Positions 16,311 to 25,350 of a stretch of DNA of 38,164 nucleotides are shown here, one piece after another. The stretch is from an uncultured bacterium. GTDB lineage: Bacteria > Hydrogenedentota > Hydrogenedentia > Hydrogenedentales > Hydrogenedentaceae. Within the stretch, counting starts at the first letter, position 1. The number at the start of each line of letters is the position of its first letter. The stretch lies in NCBI GenBank assembly GCA_937124615.1, contig CAKZKR010000025.1:1-38164 (forward strand), read 5' to 3'. Below the pieces are notes generated by a model, which worked only from the letters and a program-made list of their open reading frames with translations, ran no database searches and had not been told where the DNA came from. The position numbers were made by a program, and so were the translations under genes.

Positions 16311-17120
16311 CTATTTCATTTTGCTCTTTAAAAATTCAGATAATCGGCTGGGAAAATCTGTGTTTATAAAGTCTACCCCTTCATTATATAACACTTCCCA
16401 ACATTCTTGAGTCTGAGGGGCCCCCCAGAAACGGACTTTTCTTCCTTGTTCGTGGGCTCTGGACACAATATCTTTTAGTTTGTTTAATTCTTGTTCAGGA
16501 ATTTTACCTTTACCCTTCCATGAAAAGATAGATGACCATGAATTGCTGATCCATGGGACGAGTTCTGGTGAAGGATTTGTTTCCAAATCTTGCAATCTCC
16601 CATCTACAAATACATATCGGTCTTTTTCATTTTCTATTGTCTCTCGGGGGACTGCTCCAGAGATAACCACAGTTACCGCTCTGTCCCTTTTTTTTCCGTT
16701 GTCTATTTGAGTAAGAAAGTCTTTATATGGAGCCAACTGTTTCTTTAAAAGGGAAAAAGTCGTTTCGGGTTCACTTTTTATATCTATCAATAACCAAAAC
16801 TCTGAAGGGATGGTATAAATGTGACCTTTATTTTTCTGAACACGATCAAAGATGGGTTTTAAATACATATTAACAAGGTTTTTTTCATCTTTGCATTTGT
16901 CCAGATCATGGGCGACTAATAAATCATTATTGACAATATGTATATCAGCCTCGACACTACAAAAACCATTTTTTAATGCTTCTGAAAGGGGTTGCTGTCG
17001 GAGATAGTCGTTATGGGAGTGGGCTCGAGTTAAAGGAACAACATGTTCATCTGTGTAGATTTTTAATGGAAAAGTAAGAAAGAAAATAATGTAGCAATAA
17101 ATTGAAAATCTTTTGTACAT
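16311..17120 (-). CDS. Secreted GDPD/PI-PLC-like phosphodiesterase (Aim6-like)
   Basis: A 269-residue protein with a signal peptide (YCYIIFFLTFPLKIY) and the start of a PLC-like TIM barrel. RAHSHNDYLRQQPLSEAL (33-50) supplies the first catalytic His, SVEADIH (55-61) the acidic metal ligands and LLVAHD (67-72) the second His. The end of the barrel is visible as VRFWGAPQTQECWEVLYNEG and DFINTDFPSRL, the form seen in glycerophosphodiester phosphodiesterases. The HSHNDY start is typical of the subgroup called altered inheritance of mitochondria protein 6-like. Likely reaction: hydrolysis of a phosphodiester in an exported lipid or glycerol compound. No Shine-Dalgarno is visible. Located 15 bases after the hotdog-like gene. 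Confidence 0.78.
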   Translation of the reverse strand: MYKRFSIYCYIIFFLTFPLKIYTDEHVVPLTRAHSHNDYLRQQPLSEALKNGFCSVEADIHIVNNDLLVAHDLDKCKDEKNLVNMYLKPIFDRVQKNKGHIYTIPSEFWLLIDIKSEPETTFSLLKKQLAPYKDFLTQIDNGKKRDRAVTVVISGAVPRETIENEKDRYVFVDGRLQDLETNPSPELVPWISNSWSSIFSWKGKGKIPEQELNKLKDIVSRAHEQGRKVRFWGAPQTQECWEVLYNEGVDFINTDFPSRLSEFLKSKMK

Positions 17121-17135
17121 AATTGATTTTTTTTG

Positions 17136-17594
17136 CTATTCAGATGAGTTTGATAAAGAATAAGGAGTTACAATTGCATTTGCAAGTGCATGGACCCTTT
17201 CACGGTAATTTTTTGCTTTTCCATTTAGTAATAATAGTTTTCTACTTTTCGCGGAGATAGAAATTTCAAGTGTAAGTGCAGAAGAATTTATAGGGACAGG
17301 TGTTACTAATGAAAAATTTATTTGAATAGGTATACATGGGCGATTTGCCAGAGAAAAAGCGAAACAATAGAAGGCTTCGTTAAAAGCAAAGGATAAGTAG
17401 CCCGGATGTAAAAAGCCCATACTGTCTTGAAATTTAGGGTTGCATGGTAGGATAAAAGAAATACTTTTACCTGCCTGCACTCCAGCGATACTCATCTTAA
17501 GTTCAGTAAAAGAATGAGATGGCCATTTTAAATCGGTCCCTTCAACTTGATGTTGTTCAAGAGACCGAAAAAATTGTTCACTTAAATTATCCAC
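17136..17594 (-). CDS. Hotdog-fold-like protein, possible thioesterase
   Basis: A 152-residue protein that I place tentatively in the PaaI/4HBT-type hotdog group. FLHPGYLSFAFNEAFYCFAF (residues 61-80) resembles the long central helix after a G-G/H turn. It is followed by strands PIQINFSLVTPVP, LTLEISISAKSRKLLLLNG and HALANAIVTPY in the family order. The catalytic Asp/Glu would be Glu74 in FNEAF. Substrate is unknown. The start is GTG at 17594, since AGGA lies 8 bases before it and the nearby ATG is out of frame. It is the first gene behind a perfect sigma70 promoter (17642-17670), with a leader of about 40 bases. Confidence 0.55.
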   Translation of the reverse strand: MDNLSEQFFRSLEQHQVEGTDLKWPSHSFTELKMSIAGVQAGKSISFILPCNPKFQDSMGFLHPGYLSFAFNEAFYCFAFSLANRPCIPIQINFSLVTPVPINSSALTLEISISAKSRKLLLLNGKAKNYRERVHALANAIVTPYSLSNSSE

Positions 17595-17641
17595 ATCTCA
17601 TATCCTGATTTTTAATGTTTTATTTGTTTGATAAGAGATGT

Positions 17642-17670
17642 ATTATAGTCCATTTTTACACATTTGTCAA
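17642..17670 (-). promoter_or_regulatory. Perfect consensus sigma70 promoter
   Basis: On the minus strand: TTGACA (17665-17670), exactly 17 bases, TATAAT (17642-17647), matching all 12 consensus positions. It lies just downstream of the PPi-PFK stop and 48 bases before the GTG at 17594, so it drives the hotdog-like gene and, by spacing, the GDPD-like and Gfo/Idh/MocA genes behind it. Such a strong site is unusual for genes of this kind. Confidence 0.85.
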
Positions 17671-17675
17671 GTATT

Positions 17676-18908
17676 TTAAATTTGTAGTTTATTTAAATCT
17701 ATTTTAGGGGCGTCTAATTGCTCATAAATAGGTAAGGGTCCTATTAAAGGACGTAGGTAGTTTATATAATCTGCAGTAACCCCATTCCCTTCTTCGTTTA
17801 TGAAGGAATCACTCATATATTTTGTCTTATTGGCAATTTCTTCAAGTGCTTTTAGTTCGTAGCGAACTGCATAATCCGCAATTCTTTGAATAGTGACAGA
17901 ACCTGTTTGATTTTGTCCTGCCGAAAATTGTACCGCTTTTTCACCTACTTCTCGGGCTTCTCTCTGGTCCACTTCACTCACACAACCCAAAAAGCTTCTT
18001 TGAGGATAACCTAATGTATCTGCACGGGCTCTGATTTTTTCTATTTTAAGTTCTTTAAAACTTTCTTTTAGGTAATTCACCAAATCGTCGCCCAGTGCTC
18101 CTGTCCCTGATAACTGAACATGCCCGAAAGAATCAACCTCGCCTTTTGTGAATCGTTCTGCAATTGTTGTGCCACTTTCATCATGAACTCCCTCCGAAAC
18201 TGCAACAAGGCAACGCCCCAAACGCTCATATACTTTCTTTACATCATTAAAGAATTGGTCAAGATTTAACGGTCTTTCGGGTAGATAAACTAAATGAGGA
18301 CCATCATCATCATATTTCTTCGCATAGGCAGACGCCGCGGTTAAAAATCCTGAATGGCGTCCCATAACTACAACAATATGGATCCCGGGTAAAGCTTTGT
18401 TGTCCAAATTAATACCTGCAAATGCCTGGGCAACATACTTTGCTGCTGAGGGAAAACCAGGACAATGGTCATTTAGAACAAGGTCATTATCTATTGTTTT
18501 CGGAACATGAATCAGTCTTAGGTCATAATTTTCACTTTTTGCAGATTCGTCAATAATTCTACATGTCTCAGAACTATCATTTCCACCAATATAGCAAAAA
18601 TAGCGGATATTATATTTTTTAAATATATTAAAAATTTTCTTACAGAATTCCGCATCGGGTTTTTTTCGTGTTGACAGCAGTGCAGAAGATGGGGTTTGTG
18701 CTACCATTTCTAAATGATAGGAAGGCAAATCCGTTAAGTCTAATAGATTTTCATCAACAATCCCCTGAACACCATGTTTTGCACCAAATATATGAGTAAT
18801 TTGTGAATATTTTTTTGCTTCTGTGATAACGCCAACTAAACTCTGGTTAATAACCACAGTGGGACCACCACCTTGTGCTACAAGCAGATTACCCTTTAAT
18901 GTTGACAT
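17676..18908 (-). CDS. pfp: PPi-dependent 6-phosphofructokinase
   Basis: This enzyme phosphorylates fructose-6-phosphate reversibly with pyrophosphate, an early step in glycolysis. Its specificity is readable in the sequence. The phosphate-donor site is GGGPT (13-17) with GGNDS (108-112), where ATP enzymes have GGDGS. PKTIDND (136-142) carries the Lys of the PPi type in place of the Gly of PGTIDND. MGRHSGF (182-188) binds fructose-6-phosphate. At 410 residues it is a PPi-PFK of the short (non-plant) class, and the PPi choice is also known to occur in anaerobes. A good AGGAG precedes the ATG. Its own promoter region (18909-19005) has only a weak extended -10, TGGCATAAT. Confidence 0.92.
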   Translation of the reverse strand: MSTLKGNLLVAQGGGPTVVINQSLVGVITEAKKYSQITHIFGAKHGVQGIVDENLLDLTDLPSYHLEMVAQTPSSALLSTRKKPDAEFCKKIFNIFKKYNIRYFCYIGGNDSSETCRIIDESAKSENYDLRLIHVPKTIDNDLVLNDHCPGFPSAAKYVAQAFAGINLDNKALPGIHIVVVMGRHSGFLTAASAYAKKYDDDGPHLVYLPERPLNLDQFFNDVKKVYERLGRCLVAVSEGVHDESGTTIAERFTKGEVDSFGHVQLSGTGALGDDLVNYLKESFKELKIEKIRARADTLGYPQRSFLGCVSEVDQREAREVGEKAVQFSAGQNQTGSVTIQRIADYAVRYELKALEEIANKTKYMSDSFINEEGNGVTADYINYLRPLIGPLPIYEQLDAPKIDLNKLQI

Positions 18909-19005
18909 AGAAGTTCTCCTATCTATAATATTTTGTTATGTTATTTTGGCTACAAAAGAATAGGTTTATATTATGCCATGATTTAAATAGAAAATACAAA
19001 GAGAA

Positions 19006-20259
19006 TTAGGAATTATTTTTTGCATTAGAAAGCCCAATCAGTTCATTCCCTTTTAGTATTTCGGTTTCTAATTTTTCCACTGCCCGAATACCGATTTCTA
19101 ATGCATTTTTTTGTTGCTCTGTAATTATTCCTAATTTTTCATTCGTTATTAAGTGTATAATATTTTTTATAGTTGTAAGATGAGAGAAAATTTGCGCGCT
19201 ATGTTCTAATGACAAATCCTCCTGTATTTTCTTTAATAGATTGATTTTTTTGTCAATTTCTTCCTCCCGTTTATGAAGTAATTGAGAAATCTCTTCCAAT
19301 TTCTTATGTTCCCGTTTGTCAATCAAAATTCCGAAAAAGTTTTTTTTCCGATTTTGATAAAAAACCTGAACAACAAAATCAACAGGGATCTCTTCTCCTG
19401 TAGAAACAATAGCAAGTGCACTGGTGGATAAGTTATCCCTTGCTTTTAAGGAAAGGAGGTATTCTCCAATGAGTGTATCATCAAAAAACAAGCTTCGGAT
19501 TCTCTGTCCAATGAGTTCTGATGGATTCATTAAAAAGAATTGAGAAGCATAAATATTTGAATCTATTATGATTTCCCTTTCATCAAATATTAGAATGGGG
19601 TTTTGAATGCTATCCAGAATAGACTTTATAATTCCTTGTGTATATAAGAGTTCCTGTTGTGTGTTGTAAAATCTTCTTTGTATATGGTTTATGTGATTCA
19701 TTAAAAAGTAACCGAAGATGCCTGATGAGATAATAATGAAGTTTTTCCAGAAAAGATAGTAGGTTGCAAAATTAATCCCCTCCCACAACCAAATTCCAAT
19801 TATTGTAAAGTTTAATGCAATAACAATTAAAAGTGTAATTATGAATGGATGGGGTTTGTTTCTTGTGTAAATCAGATTTCCAAAAATAAGGAGCGGATAG
19901 AATAATATCAATGGACTGTATTCTTTTTCTGTAACTATAACCGCTGTGGTTATTGTAAGTAGATAAAAGAAAAAGTTTATGGGATTACAAAATAAGGAAT
20001 ATTTTTTAATATAGAAAACAATGTGTGTCAGAATAATATGTGAAATGTTGCACCCCAGGAAAATGGGTAAAAAATACCTTTGTGAAAAGACATCTAAAGT
20101 ATAACCTACGAGGACGATAATTAAAGTTAGGTATCTGAGGAATAGGGATAAACTCTCGATAGAGGTGATAATATTAATATCAGGGTCTATAGGTATTTCT
20201 TCTGATACAGTTTCTTTTGTCCATAGTTTTAAAAACTTTTTTATATATGTTGACAACAT
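19006..20259 (-). CDS. Membrane PAS-domain protein with kinase-like dimerisation helix but no ATPase domain
   Basis: Residues 38-190 hold about six hydrophobic segments, so the N-terminal half is an integral membrane sensor of unrecognised type. A PAS domain follows (213-320: DSIQNPILIFDEREIIIDSN ... FFGILIDKREHKKLEE). Then comes a coiled coil (322-348) and a helix pair (350-405: AQIFSHLTTIKNIIHLI ... LGIITEQQKNALEIGIRAVEKL) that resembles the DHp (HisKA) helical hairpin of histidine kinases. The phospho-acceptor motif HE(L/I)R is degenerate: SHLTTI, so His360 is present but not the acid that follows. No HATPase_c domain exists; the frame ends 12 residues after the hairpin. The protein could be a dimerising PAS sensor or a former kinase. 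It is divergent from the GH4 gene, 181 bases away. Confidence 0.7.
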   Translation of the reverse strand: MLSTYIKKFLKLWTKETVSEEIPIDPDINIITSIESLSLFLRYLTLIIVLVGYTLDVFSQRYFLPIFLGCNISHIILTHIVFYIKKYSLFCNPINFFFYLLTITTAVIVTEKEYSPLILFYPLLIFGNLIYTRNKPHPFIITLLIVIALNFTIIGIWLWEGINFATYYLFWKNFIIISSGIFGYFLMNHINHIQRRFYNTQQELLYTQGIIKSILDSIQNPILIFDEREIIIDSNIYASQFFLMNPSELIGQRIRSLFFDDTLIGEYLLSLKARDNLSTSALAIVSTGEEIPVDFVVQVFYQNRKKNFFGILIDKREHKKLEEISQLLHKREEEIDKKINLLKKIQEDLSLEHSAQIFSHLTTIKNIIHLITNEKLGIITEQQKNALEIGIRAVEKLETEILKGNELIGLSNAKNNS

Positions 20260-20440
20260 TGCAGATAGGACTTCTGTTAAGTTTATGTTTTGACCTTTAT
20301 TATATATCTTTTTCAGTTAAAGAAATTATATCTATTATGTATTTGTCATTTGTAAATGATATTTTTTCCCAGAAATATTTATGTATAATAACCCATATAT
20401 ATTTTTCTATTATCTTAACTTATTTATAAAGGAGATTCCC
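20260..20440 (+). promoter_or_regulatory. Divergent gap before GH4, weak promoter candidate
   Basis: A 181-base AT-rich gap between the PAS protein (minus) and the GH4 gene (plus). A perfect TATAAT stands at 20384-20389, 51 bases before the GH4 ATG, but the -35 region is only a T-run (about 20361-20367). AAAGGAG at 20428-20434 is a strong ribosome binding site. I saw no RNA gene, long palindrome or repeat here. Confidence 0.35.
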
Positions 20441-21877
20441 ATGACTAAAATTGCAATGATAGGAGCCGGAAGCATTGTATTCTGTAAAACTTTGTTTATG
20501 GACCTTGTAGCAGTGCCTGCTTTTCAGGAAGCGGAATTCTGGTTTATGAGTCCTACCCGAAAAAAATTAGAACGGATTAAATCCTTTGCGGACCGCGTGG
20601 TTAAAGATAATGGCTTAAAAGTGAAGAATTATATTACCCAGGACCGTAGAGAAGCATTGAATCAGGCAGATTATGTTATTGCAATGCTTCAAATAGGTGG
20701 AGTAAATGCTTTTAAATATGATTATGAAATACCTTTAAAATACGGGGTAGACCAATGTATTGGTGATACAATGGGTCCTGGAGGGATTTTCCGAGCCCTC
20801 CGAACCATACCGGTAATGATGGACCTTGCTCGCGATATGAAGGAACTTTGTCCTCATGCATATCTTTTGAATTATGTTAATCCTATGGCAATGGTATGCT
20901 GGGCTTTGGGTAAAGTTCCGGAGTTGAAATTTGTAGGTCTTTGTCATGGAGTTCAAACAACACTTGACTTGATTTCGGGGTATGTAGAAGTTCCCAAAAA
21001 TGAAATCGATTATCTTGTCGCAGGTATTAACCACATGGCTTGGTTTCTTCGAATTGAACATAAGGGGAGAGATTTATATCCACTATTTAGATTACGCTGT
21101 GAGCAACCGGAGTATTATGTTAATGAAAAAGTTCGTATTGAGGTTATGAGGCATTTCGGTTATTTTATGACTGAGAGTACAGGGCATTTATCCGAATATA
21201 TCCCCTGGTTTCGTAGTCATGAAAGAACACTACAAACCTATTGTGATGAACCTTCTTTTGGTGGGGAATCCGGTGCTTATTATAAATGGTGTAAATTGAT
21301 AGCAGAGCGCCTGGAAAATGAAGATTTGTTGGAGGCCGAACCTACAAAAGTAACACATAGAAGTGTTGAATACTGTTCCTACATATTAGAAGCACTACAA
21401 ACAGGTAAGACATTTAAGTTTCAGGGAAATGTCCGGAACGACCATTATATTACCAATTTGCCGGATGGTTGTTGTGTAGAAATACCTGTTTTTGCAGATA
21501 AGATAGGACTTCATCCGATTCATATTGGGGCATTACCTCCCCAGTGTGCGGGGTTGAATTTGACAAATGTTAATGTACAGGGACTAACTGTTGAAGCGGC
21601 CATTCAGGGAGACCCAGAGCTGGTTGTTTCTGCCTGTGCCTTAGACCCACTCACCTCTGCTTGTTTATCGTTAAAAGAAGTTCGCGACCTGGTTGCAGAA
21701 ATGTTAGAAGCCGAGCAATCGTGGTTACCTCAGTTTGCGGGCAAATCATTGAAACCCACACCAGTAATATCTATTCCAAAGGATGTGCAACGAGCAAAAG
21801 TTCCCTTAGATCCGGCCTTAGCAGTGGTACATCGTTTCGGTGAATTAGCAGATAAAGCAAGTAAAACCACGACATAA
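20441..21877 (+). CDS. melA: GH4 alpha-galactosidase (MelA-like)
   Basis: Family 4 glycosidases use NAD+ and Mn2+ and work by oxidation, elimination and addition. The NAD-binding start is IAMIGAGSIVF (4-14). GH4 hallmarks are LQIGG (83-87), GDTMGPGGIFRALRTIP (108-124), LNYVNPMAM (143-151), GLCHGVQ (166-172) with Cys168, and GINHMAWF (195-202) with His198; Cys and His are the Mn2+ ligands. These segments, ESTGHLSEYIPWF and NVRNDHYITNLPDGCCVE fit E. coli MelA, from memory, better than the 6-phospho-glycosidases. At 478 residues (start at 20441, strong AAAGGAG), it is full length. It lacks a signal peptide, so it cleaves imported alpha-galactosides in the cytoplasm. The released galactose could feed the galactokinase 6 kb away. 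Confidence 0.88.
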   Translation: MTKIAMIGAGSIVFCKTLFMDLVAVPAFQEAEFWFMSPTRKKLERIKSFADRVVKDNGLKVKNYITQDRREALNQADYVIAMLQIGGVNAFKYDYEIPLKYGVDQCIGDTMGPGGIFRALRTIPVMMDLARDMKELCPHAYLLNYVNPMAMVCWALGKVPELKFVGLCHGVQTTLDLISGYVEVPKNEIDYLVAGINHMAWFLRIEHKGRDLYPLFRLRCEQPEYYVNEKVRIEVMRHFGYFMTESTGHLSEYIPWFRSHERTLQTYCDEPSFGGESGAYYKWCKLIAERLENEDLLEAEPTKVTHRSVEYCSYILEALQTGKTFKFQGNVRNDHYITNLPDGCCVEIPVFADKIGLHPIHIGALPPQCAGLNLTNVNVQGLTVEAAIQGDPELVVSACALDPLTSACLSLKEVRDLVAEMLEAEQSWLPQFAGKSLKPTPVISIPKDVQRAKVPLDPALAVVHRFGELADKASKTTT

Positions 21878-21899
21878 AAAGAGGCAGGAGTTATAAAGT

Positions 21900-23201
21900 A
21901 TGTTAAGAAATCAAAAAAGTAAAGGAATGAGTAGAAGAGCATTCCTCGATAAGATATTCAGCCTTGCTTTATTGGGAAGTACTACATATTTTTCAAGAGC
22001 ATTTGCGGGAAATGTAAGTCTATCCGATGTAGTTCGGATTGCCATTATTGGTAATGGGGGTATGGGGACAAGGCACATAGAAGCACTATCTGTAAATCCC
22101 AATTGTCATTTGGTAGCATTATGTGATGTTGCCAAGAGCCGGTATTACAATGCTATGGACTTGGTAAAAAAATTGTGTGGTAAACAACCTGAAGGTTTCC
22201 AGGATTTTCGTTATCTACTGGACCGGGATGATATTGATGCCGTTTTTGTTGCAACACCCGACCATTGGCATGCTTTACTAACCATTATGTTTTGTAGAGC
22301 GGGGAAGGATGTTTATGTGGAAAAACCTGTGTGCACTACGGTCCAGGAAGGGCGTGCTATGGTAGATACTGCCCGTCGATATGGATGTATTGTTCAGGCG
22401 GGAACTCAACAGCGGTCTATGCCTGTGTTTCAGAGAGCCATGCATATTATCCATTCCGGTGGGTTGGGAACTGTAACCTCAGCTCGAGCATGGGTCGGTG
22501 TAAACGAATGGATACCTGGCGAAAAAGTAGAGCCTATTCCTAAGGGATTGGATTGGGACCTGTGGTTGGGGCCTGCTCCGTATGTTCCTTTTTCAAGAGA
22601 GCGATTCGGTGGTTTTATGGGATTTTTTGATTATGCAAGGGGAGGGCAGTTGACTAATTGGGGAATACATCTTATGGACATTGTTCATTGGGGAATCCAA
22701 CAGTCTACGCCCCTAACGATTCAGTCTGGGGGTGGGAGTTACAGAGAGGGTGCCGGTGCAGATAATTACGAGACAATCGAAACCGTGATAGAGTTTCCGG
22801 GCTGTCTTGTAACATGGGAACAAAGACATGCCAATGTGCATGAGAACAAAGGATATGGAATTGCTTTTTATGGAACAAAAGCGGCTTTGTTTGTGGATAG
22901 AACTTCTTTTCTCATTCGGTATAATGATGGTTCAAAGGCTCCGGAATTTATTGGTGAACCCGAGCGAAGTTGGGCCAATACAGACCATCACAATAATTTC
23001 TTTGATTGTGTTCGTACCCGATGTAAGCCTCATGCGGACATAGAGCAGGGGTTCCGTTCCACAACAACCGTACTTCTTGCAGGCATTGCTTTGCGATGTG
23101 GTAGGAAATTGATTTGGGACGCAAAAAAAGAAGAATTTATAGATGATAAAGAAGCAAATCGTTATCTTGTCCGAACCTACCGGCCCCCTTGGCATTTATA
23201 A
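21900..23201 (+). CDS. Tat-exported Gfo/Idh/MocA-family oxidoreductase
   Basis: Residues 11-18 read SRRAFLDK, a twin-arginine signal followed by a hydrophobic stretch and FSRAFAG, so the protein is probably exported folded with its cofactor. The NAD-binding part is VRIAIIGNGGMGTRHIEAL (45-63), with ATPDHWHALL (118-127) and EKP (141-143), so unlike the gene at 15260 the catalytic Lys is present. The C-terminal domain has GGQLTNWGIHLMDIVHWGIQ, whose His is the usual proton-relay residue. At 433 residues it fits the Tat-linked group common in Planctomycetes-like genomes. It sits 22 bases after the GH4 gene, with AGGAG 10 bases before the ATG, and is likely in the same transcript. Substrate is unknown; oxidation at C3 of a sugar is a plausible inference. 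Confidence 0.87.
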   Translation: MLRNQKSKGMSRRAFLDKIFSLALLGSTTYFSRAFAGNVSLSDVVRIAIIGNGGMGTRHIEALSVNPNCHLVALCDVAKSRYYNAMDLVKKLCGKQPEGFQDFRYLLDRDDIDAVFVATPDHWHALLTIMFCRAGKDVYVEKPVCTTVQEGRAMVDTARRYGCIVQAGTQQRSMPVFQRAMHIIHSGGLGTVTSARAWVGVNEWIPGEKVEPIPKGLDWDLWLGPAPYVPFSRERFGGFMGFFDYARGGQLTNWGIHLMDIVHWGIQQSTPLTIQSGGGSYREGAGADNYETIETVIEFPGCLVTWEQRHANVHENKGYGIAFYGTKAALFVDRTSFLIRYNDGSKAPEFIGEPERSWANTDHHNNFFDCVRTRCKPHADIEQGFRSTTTVLLAGIALRCGRKLIWDAKKEEFIDDKEANRYLVRTYRPPWHL

Positions 23202-23228
23202 TAAATAGGATATGAAAGGAATATTAAT

Positions 23229-25340
23229 ATGTTAATACCTATACTAACGGGTTTTCTTGTAGTTTCTGTGATTTTAGCCCCATCTGATTTTGATAGTGCC
23301 TTATCTATAGAACAATTGATAGGCAAGTTAAATTCGGATAATCTTCAGGACCATGCAATAGCGAGACAGTTGTTACCTTTTAAATCGCCTATGGAGGTTT
23401 TGCCGAAAATTATACCCGCATTAGGGTCTGATAACCCCGATGTGAATGGAACCGCAAGGAATATTTTGTTTGATATCACCAACCGGATGACCCAATCGGG
23501 ACAAAAGGATAAATCACAATATATAAATTCTCTGTTGGTTTATTTTTCAGACGCAACCTTGAAAGATATAGCACGAGAACATATCTTAAAGGCGTTGTCA
23601 TTTATTATAGATGAAGCAACCAATCCTGAGATTTTGCAAAATTTTCTTTTAGACCCCGTGTGGAGAGAAAAAGTAAGAACCGCACTTGTTGAGAATGGGA
23701 CTGTCCTATCTGCAAAAATCCTGTGTGATAGTTTAAAACATGTGTCAGATGAAGAAAAAGTACCTATATTATTGGGTCTCTTTCAGATGTCGGAAGTGCC
23801 TTGTATTGAAGAGGTGAATTTACTTTTGGATAATTCTTTAATGTCTGTGAAAACTGCTTCTGCCCGGGTAATTGCAAATACAGGGTCTGTGTTGTATGCA
23901 TCTAAATTGTTTAATATTTGTAAATCTACTCCCGAAACAGAACCTTTGCACCAGGAGTTATGGGATGCCTATATCCGTCTGGCTGAGAAATCGGTACTAA
24001 ATGGAGGGAATTGGGATTATGTGATGTCCATGTATCGGAATGTAATTGCTAACTGTAAAATACCTGAGATTGTGGAATCGGCTATTATAGGTTTAGGACG
24101 GTTTGGAGATGAGACAATTATTCCTGATGTAGAGGCAATTCTTTTGGATCATGAAAAAGAAGAGTTTCACATTTCTGTATTTTATGCACTAAAAATGCTA
24201 AATATCCCCGCAGGAACAAAACCTGTGCTGGAACTATGTTCAAAACTTCCAAAAGAAAAACAAGTGTACCTGGTACCGTTCTTGATTCAGCGAAGTAATG
24301 AAAAGGGCAAGGAAATTGTGAACAATCTGCTGAGAGAAACAGGAACAAATGGTAAACGAATATTTCTAAATTCTTTTTATGAGACTCCATCCTTATTGTA
24401 TGTAGAGTATATCCCTTCTATTATGGATACACTTGAAGAAGCAGAAAAGCAGAAATTAGCTGAGTGTCTCTGGCGTATGATGGCCTGCTATCATGAGATA
24501 GAGGAATCTGAAAAACAATGGATGGGAAGAGCCTATCTATACCTCTTCAAGTTATGTCCTATTGAAGAACAACAAATTGTCTTAGAAGGGATAAAGAAAT
24601 TCCCAGTGCCGGAAACAGTAGATGTTTTACTCCCAGAATTGGGAAAACAAGAGCCTAAAAACTTGCCATTCCTTCTGCTTTTCGAATTATATAATGTGCT
24701 AACAGATGAAAATAAAGAGAAACGGTCACAAATTTTTGAAACACTTCGGGAACAATTAGCATCTACCCCGTCTTTGGAAAAGATTATTGGAGGAATTGCC
24801 AGTTCCAAGAATATCCATTCGTTTTACACATTAGCTGGATTTGTAGAGAAATGGAATTTATTAGGACCGTTCAAATGGGATAGCAATGAACCATTTACTG
24901 AAAATTATGGTTTTCCTCAATCCATCTCAATGGATGTCCCCTACAAATACGAGGGACAAGAATATACATGGAAGAAGAATATCCCCTTAGAAGGTTGGGG
25001 TTATATAGGATTAACAGGTTTGTGCACCCAGATTTCTACAGATTGTGAAAATGTATGTGCTTTTGCGTATGCAAAAATTGAAGTTCCGGAGGATACAACT
25101 GCTTTGGCTTATATTGGTTCCGACGACGGTTTTCGTTTATGGGTCAATCAGGAAGAAATGTCTAAAAAACATGTTGATCGTGGTATGAAAGTAGATGAAG
25201 ATAAGGTCGAAGTGTATTTGAAAAAAGGTGAAAACGATATATTACTTCAAATAACACAGTTAAGAGGGGGGTGGAATTTTTGCTTCAGACTAACAGATGT
25301 TTCAGGGAAACCCCTTGTTTTTAATGTAAAACCTTTATAG
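23229..25340 (+). CDS. Secreted HEAT-repeat protein with C-terminal beta-sandwich (PA14-like) domain
   Basis: The protein has an N-terminal hydrophobic signal (IPILTGFLVVSVILAPS), then about 500 residues of paired helices in HEAT-like spacing, such as ALGSDNPDVNGTARNILFDI and IIGLGRFGDETIIPDVEAIL. From about 545 it changes to a beta-rich domain starting WNLLGPFKWDSNEPF and containing ALAYIGSDDGFRLWVNQEE and GENDILLQITQLRGGWNFCF. Such 'SDDG...W(V/L)N' blades are typical of PA14-type and related carbohydrate-binding sandwiches. Likely location: periplasm or cell surface. HEAT arrays are protein-protein platforms, so it may scaffold or bind a sugar polymer. It lies between the Tat oxidoreductase and the FG-GAP gene, all within 30 bases of one another. 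No catalytic motif seen. Confidence 0.72.
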   Translation: MLIPILTGFLVVSVILAPSDFDSALSIEQLIGKLNSDNLQDHAIARQLLPFKSPMEVLPKIIPALGSDNPDVNGTARNILFDITNRMTQSGQKDKSQYINSLLVYFSDATLKDIAREHILKALSFIIDEATNPEILQNFLLDPVWREKVRTALVENGTVLSAKILCDSLKHVSDEEKVPILLGLFQMSEVPCIEEVNLLLDNSLMSVKTASARVIANTGSVLYASKLFNICKSTPETEPLHQELWDAYIRLAEKSVLNGGNWDYVMSMYRNVIANCKIPEIVESAIIGLGRFGDETIIPDVEAILLDHEKEEFHISVFYALKMLNIPAGTKPVLELCSKLPKEKQVYLVPFLIQRSNEKGKEIVNNLLRETGTNGKRIFLNSFYETPSLLYVEYIPSIMDTLEEAEKQKLAECLWRMMACYHEIEESEKQWMGRAYLYLFKLCPIEEQQIVLEGIKKFPVPETVDVLLPELGKQEPKNLPFLLLFELYNVLTDENKEKRSQIFETLREQLASTPSLEKIIGGIASSKNIHSFYTLAGFVEKWNLLGPFKWDSNEPFTENYGFPQSISMDVPYKYEGQEYTWKKNIPLEGWGYIGLTGLCTQISTDCENVCAFAYAKIEVPEDTTALAYIGSDDGFRLWVNQEEMSKKHVDRGMKVDEDKVEVYLKKGENDILLQITQLRGGWNFCFRLTDVSGKPLVFNVKPL

Positions 25341-25350
25341 GAGAAAAGAA

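Noticed and set aside
23229-25340. Possible enzyme at the HEAT gene (PA14-like end suggesting glycoside hydrolase)
   Set aside because: No catalytic residues or hydrolase motif found; only repeat helices and a beta-sandwich end.
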